Source of the DNA: Eggerthellaceae bacterium UBA5906
GTDB taxonomy: Bacteria; Actinomycetota; Coriobacteriia; Coriobacteriales; Eggerthellaceae
Direction of reading: 5' to 3'
Assembly (NCBI GenBank): GCA_002431805.1
Contig: DJEE01000099.1
Coordinates: 1-13,760, forward strand
DNA length: 13,760 nucleotides
Shown: positions 12,624 through 13,760 of the stretch, piece by piece
Layout: each line of letters begins with the position of its first letter
Position numbering within the stretch: position 1 is the first letter of the stretch
Made by a program: the position numbers and the translations under genes
Notes under the pieces: generated by a model
Databases searched by the model: none
What the model was told of the DNA's origin: nothing
Seen by the model: the letters and a program-made list of their open reading frames with translations, nothing else

Positions 12624-13541
12624 CTAGAACAGTGCGAAGATGTGCATCGCGGCTGCGTAGAGAAGCACGCGCCAGATGATGCCGCCGATGATGCAGCACA
12701 CGCCTGCGCCACCTGCGTAAACAGCCAGCTGCTGACCGTCTTTCGCCTTGCCAAGCCACGTGATGACCGCGGGAACCACCGCGCCCACGACGATGGCGCC
12801 CAGCCAGAACACGAGCGCGTTGCCGCCAGCAAGCAGGCTGCCAACGATGCCGGCACGGTCGACCATGGCCACGTCAGGCAGCGTCGGGTCGAAGTAGTAC
12901 GTGATGTCGGCGGAGTACAGGCCCGCAGAGCCGTTGATCACGAACGCGTACACCAGCGTAACAACCAGCTGAGCCACAGCGCCGACCAGCGCGGTCTTCA
13001 CCATGAAGTCGCGCGCCTCGACATCACCGGTCACGCCAGCGATCACCAGCGCGGCCAGGCCGCCCATGAAAATCGTGTTCGTCAGGTAGTACACGATCAG
13101 AAGCGGGGTGTCCCACGTGGGCAGCGACGGCATCAGGTAGGAGTCGCCGGTGACCATGGGAAGCGCCAGGCCAACGATGATGGCCAGCACGCCAGCCCAC
13201 TTCGGAGCGGTGCCGTCCTCGGCGCGGCGAGCAAACAGGAAGAACAGCACGATGGCGATGAACTCGATGACGCAGCCCCACAGCTCAAGGGTGATGCCGG
13301 ACACGCCATAGCCGTTGCCGGCAAGCAGCGCGCCGAACGCGTTGAAGATGCGCTCCCAGTGCTGCAGGTGCATGAACACGCAGATGCCGCCGACTACCAG
13401 GGTCACCAGCGCGGCAACGAACGCCACGTTCTGCATCTTCTTGCCCTTACCAAGCACGGTGAGCAAGCCCTGAGCAGCCAAGATGCCGCCCGACAAGCAC
13501 AGGAAGAAGGTGAAGAGAATTAGAGGCCATTCCGGATTCAT
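12624..13541 (-). CDS. dmsC: DmsC-like membrane anchor of a DMSO-reductase-type complex
   Basis: This is a 305-residue integral membrane protein with about eight hydrophobic helices, opening MNPEWPLILFTFFLCLSGG. The EWPL-LFT start and overall layout match the DmsC anchor family, which binds menaquinol and passes electrons to the DmsB iron-sulfur subunit. An HLQHWERIFNAF segment lies near residues 58-69 after the second helix; a histidine in this area is often quinol-linked. The ATG at 13541 is chosen because GGAGGGAG sits upstream. A GTG ten codons earlier would overlap dmsB and is less likely. It follows the dmsB-like stop by 4 bp, a tight operon. The substrate of the complex cannot be told without the catalytic subunit. 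Confidence 0.88.
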   Translation of the reverse strand: MNPEWPLILFTFFLCLSGGILAAQGLLTVLGKGKKMQNVAFVAALVTLVVGGICVFMHLQHWERIFNAFGALLAGNGYGVSGITLELWGCVIEFIAIVLFFLFARRAEDGTAPKWAGVLAIIVGLALPMVTGDSYLMPSLPTWDTPLLIVYYLTNTIFMGGLAALVIAGVTGDVEARDFMVKTALVGAVAQLVVTLVYAFVINGSAGLYSADITYYFDPTLPDVAMVDRAGIVGSLLAGGNALVFWLGAIVVGAVVPAVITWLGKAKDGQQLAVYAGGAGVCCIIGGIIWRVLLYAAAMHIFALF

Positions 13542-13545
13542 GAGT

Positions 13546-13760
13546 CTACTCCCTCCACTTTCGACCCTCACGGAGCAGGTACATGAGCTTGGGCTTGTTG
13601 CCTGCGTCCTTGAGATGATGGATATCGTTTTCCGTGTACGCCTCGACGTAGTCCTTCAACTTGACGCGGGTCTTCGTCATCTCGTCGTACTGGCAGCCGG
13701 GGCTGTCGGGATGCGCCGGGCCCTCGAAGTTGTCGACGCCCTTGTCCAGATCGCCGAAGA
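13546..13760 (-). CDS. dmsB: DmsB-like iron-sulfur subunit, C-terminal end (cut by right edge)
   Basis: Only the last 70 residues are visible. The piece starts FGDLDKGVDNFEGPAHPDSP and ends KPKLMYLLREGRKWRE before TAG. FGDLD after the last cysteine cluster and the YLLREGRKW tail are typical of DmsB-type four-cluster ferredoxins of molybdopterin reductases. The cysteine clusters themselves lie off the edge; only C27 of the visible part is seen. The gene's end carries the ribosome site for dmsC, 4 bp downstream. The catalytic subunit is expected further right. Confidence 0.82.
   Translation of the reverse strand, partial: FGDLDKGVDNFEGPAHPDSPGCQYDEMTKTRVKLKDYVEAYTENDIHHLKDAGNKPKLMYLLREGRKWRE

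Noticed and set aside
12525..13523. 332-codon plus-strand open frame opposite dmsC
   Set aside because: It is a shadow of the membrane anchor gene with an Asp/Gln/His-rich composition and no motif.
1..13760. CRISPR array, prophage, insertion sequence or biosynthetic cluster
   Set aside because: No regularly spaced repeats, transposase or integrase, phage structural genes or synthase domains were found on either strand.

Overview
The window looks like a chromosomal segment of a GC-rich, strictly or largely anaerobic member of the Actinomycetota, most like the Coriobacteriia/Eggerthellaceae. This is inference. It rests on high third-position GC, long leftward gene runs, a DMSO-reductase-type molybdoenzyme cluster with NapG/NapH-like iron-sulfur proteins, and an HrcA/CIRCE-controlled htpG. 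No rRNA, tRNA, CRISPR array, transposase or phage gene was seen. Every confident gene except one (the SGNH hydrolase at 6772-7731) is on the minus strand.

Layout. (1) 1-3021: a leftward run made of a one-helix small membrane protein, a TrkH potassium channel subunit, an exported OB-fold protein whose start overlaps the trkH stop (ATGA), and the first 222 codons of rsgA. (2) 3022-3326: a gene-free gap with an operator-like palindrome, one copy of a dispersed repeat, a 98-nt symmetric hairpin capped by TTCG, and the htpG terminator stem. (3) 3327-5522: htpG with a long leader, a good sigma-70-type promoter and a CIRCE operator at the predicted transcription start. (4) 5548-6461: a RelB-like antitoxin and PIN-domain toxin pair with its own promoter, which is overlapped by a direct repeat. 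(5) 6462-8195: a structured gap, an SGNH/GDSL hydrolase with a cysteine-rich tail, and yhbY between two terminator-like hairpins. (6) 8196-8569: a gap dominated by a 155-bp element with 31-bp, 30/31-matching inverted ends. (7) 8570-9958: an MFS drug-type exporter. (8) 9959-10670: a 712-bp gap with two ACCGGT palindromes, a three-hairpin minus-strand structure with C-rich loops ending in a clean intrinsic terminator (candidate small RNA), and the second copy of the dispersed repeat. (9) 10671-13760: napH-like, napG-like, dmsC-like and the 3' end of a dmsB-like gene.

How the genes work together. The right end is a membrane redox module. DmsB/DmsC would carry electrons between the quinone pool and a catalytic molybdopterin subunit expected beyond the right edge. 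NapG/NapH would form a second iron-sulfur electron entry or exit path, transcribed after a 294-bp spacer. The left end pairs potassium uptake with a ribosome-assembly GTPase. The middle holds stress and accessory functions (chaperone, toxin-antitoxin, exporter).

The protein genes are mostly recognisable. The least explained content is in the gaps: the 31-bp inverted-repeat element, the TTCG-capped hairpin whose G:U pairs favour plus-strand RNA, the C-rich-loop candidate sRNA, and the 22-bp dispersed repeat. None of these is proven functional here.
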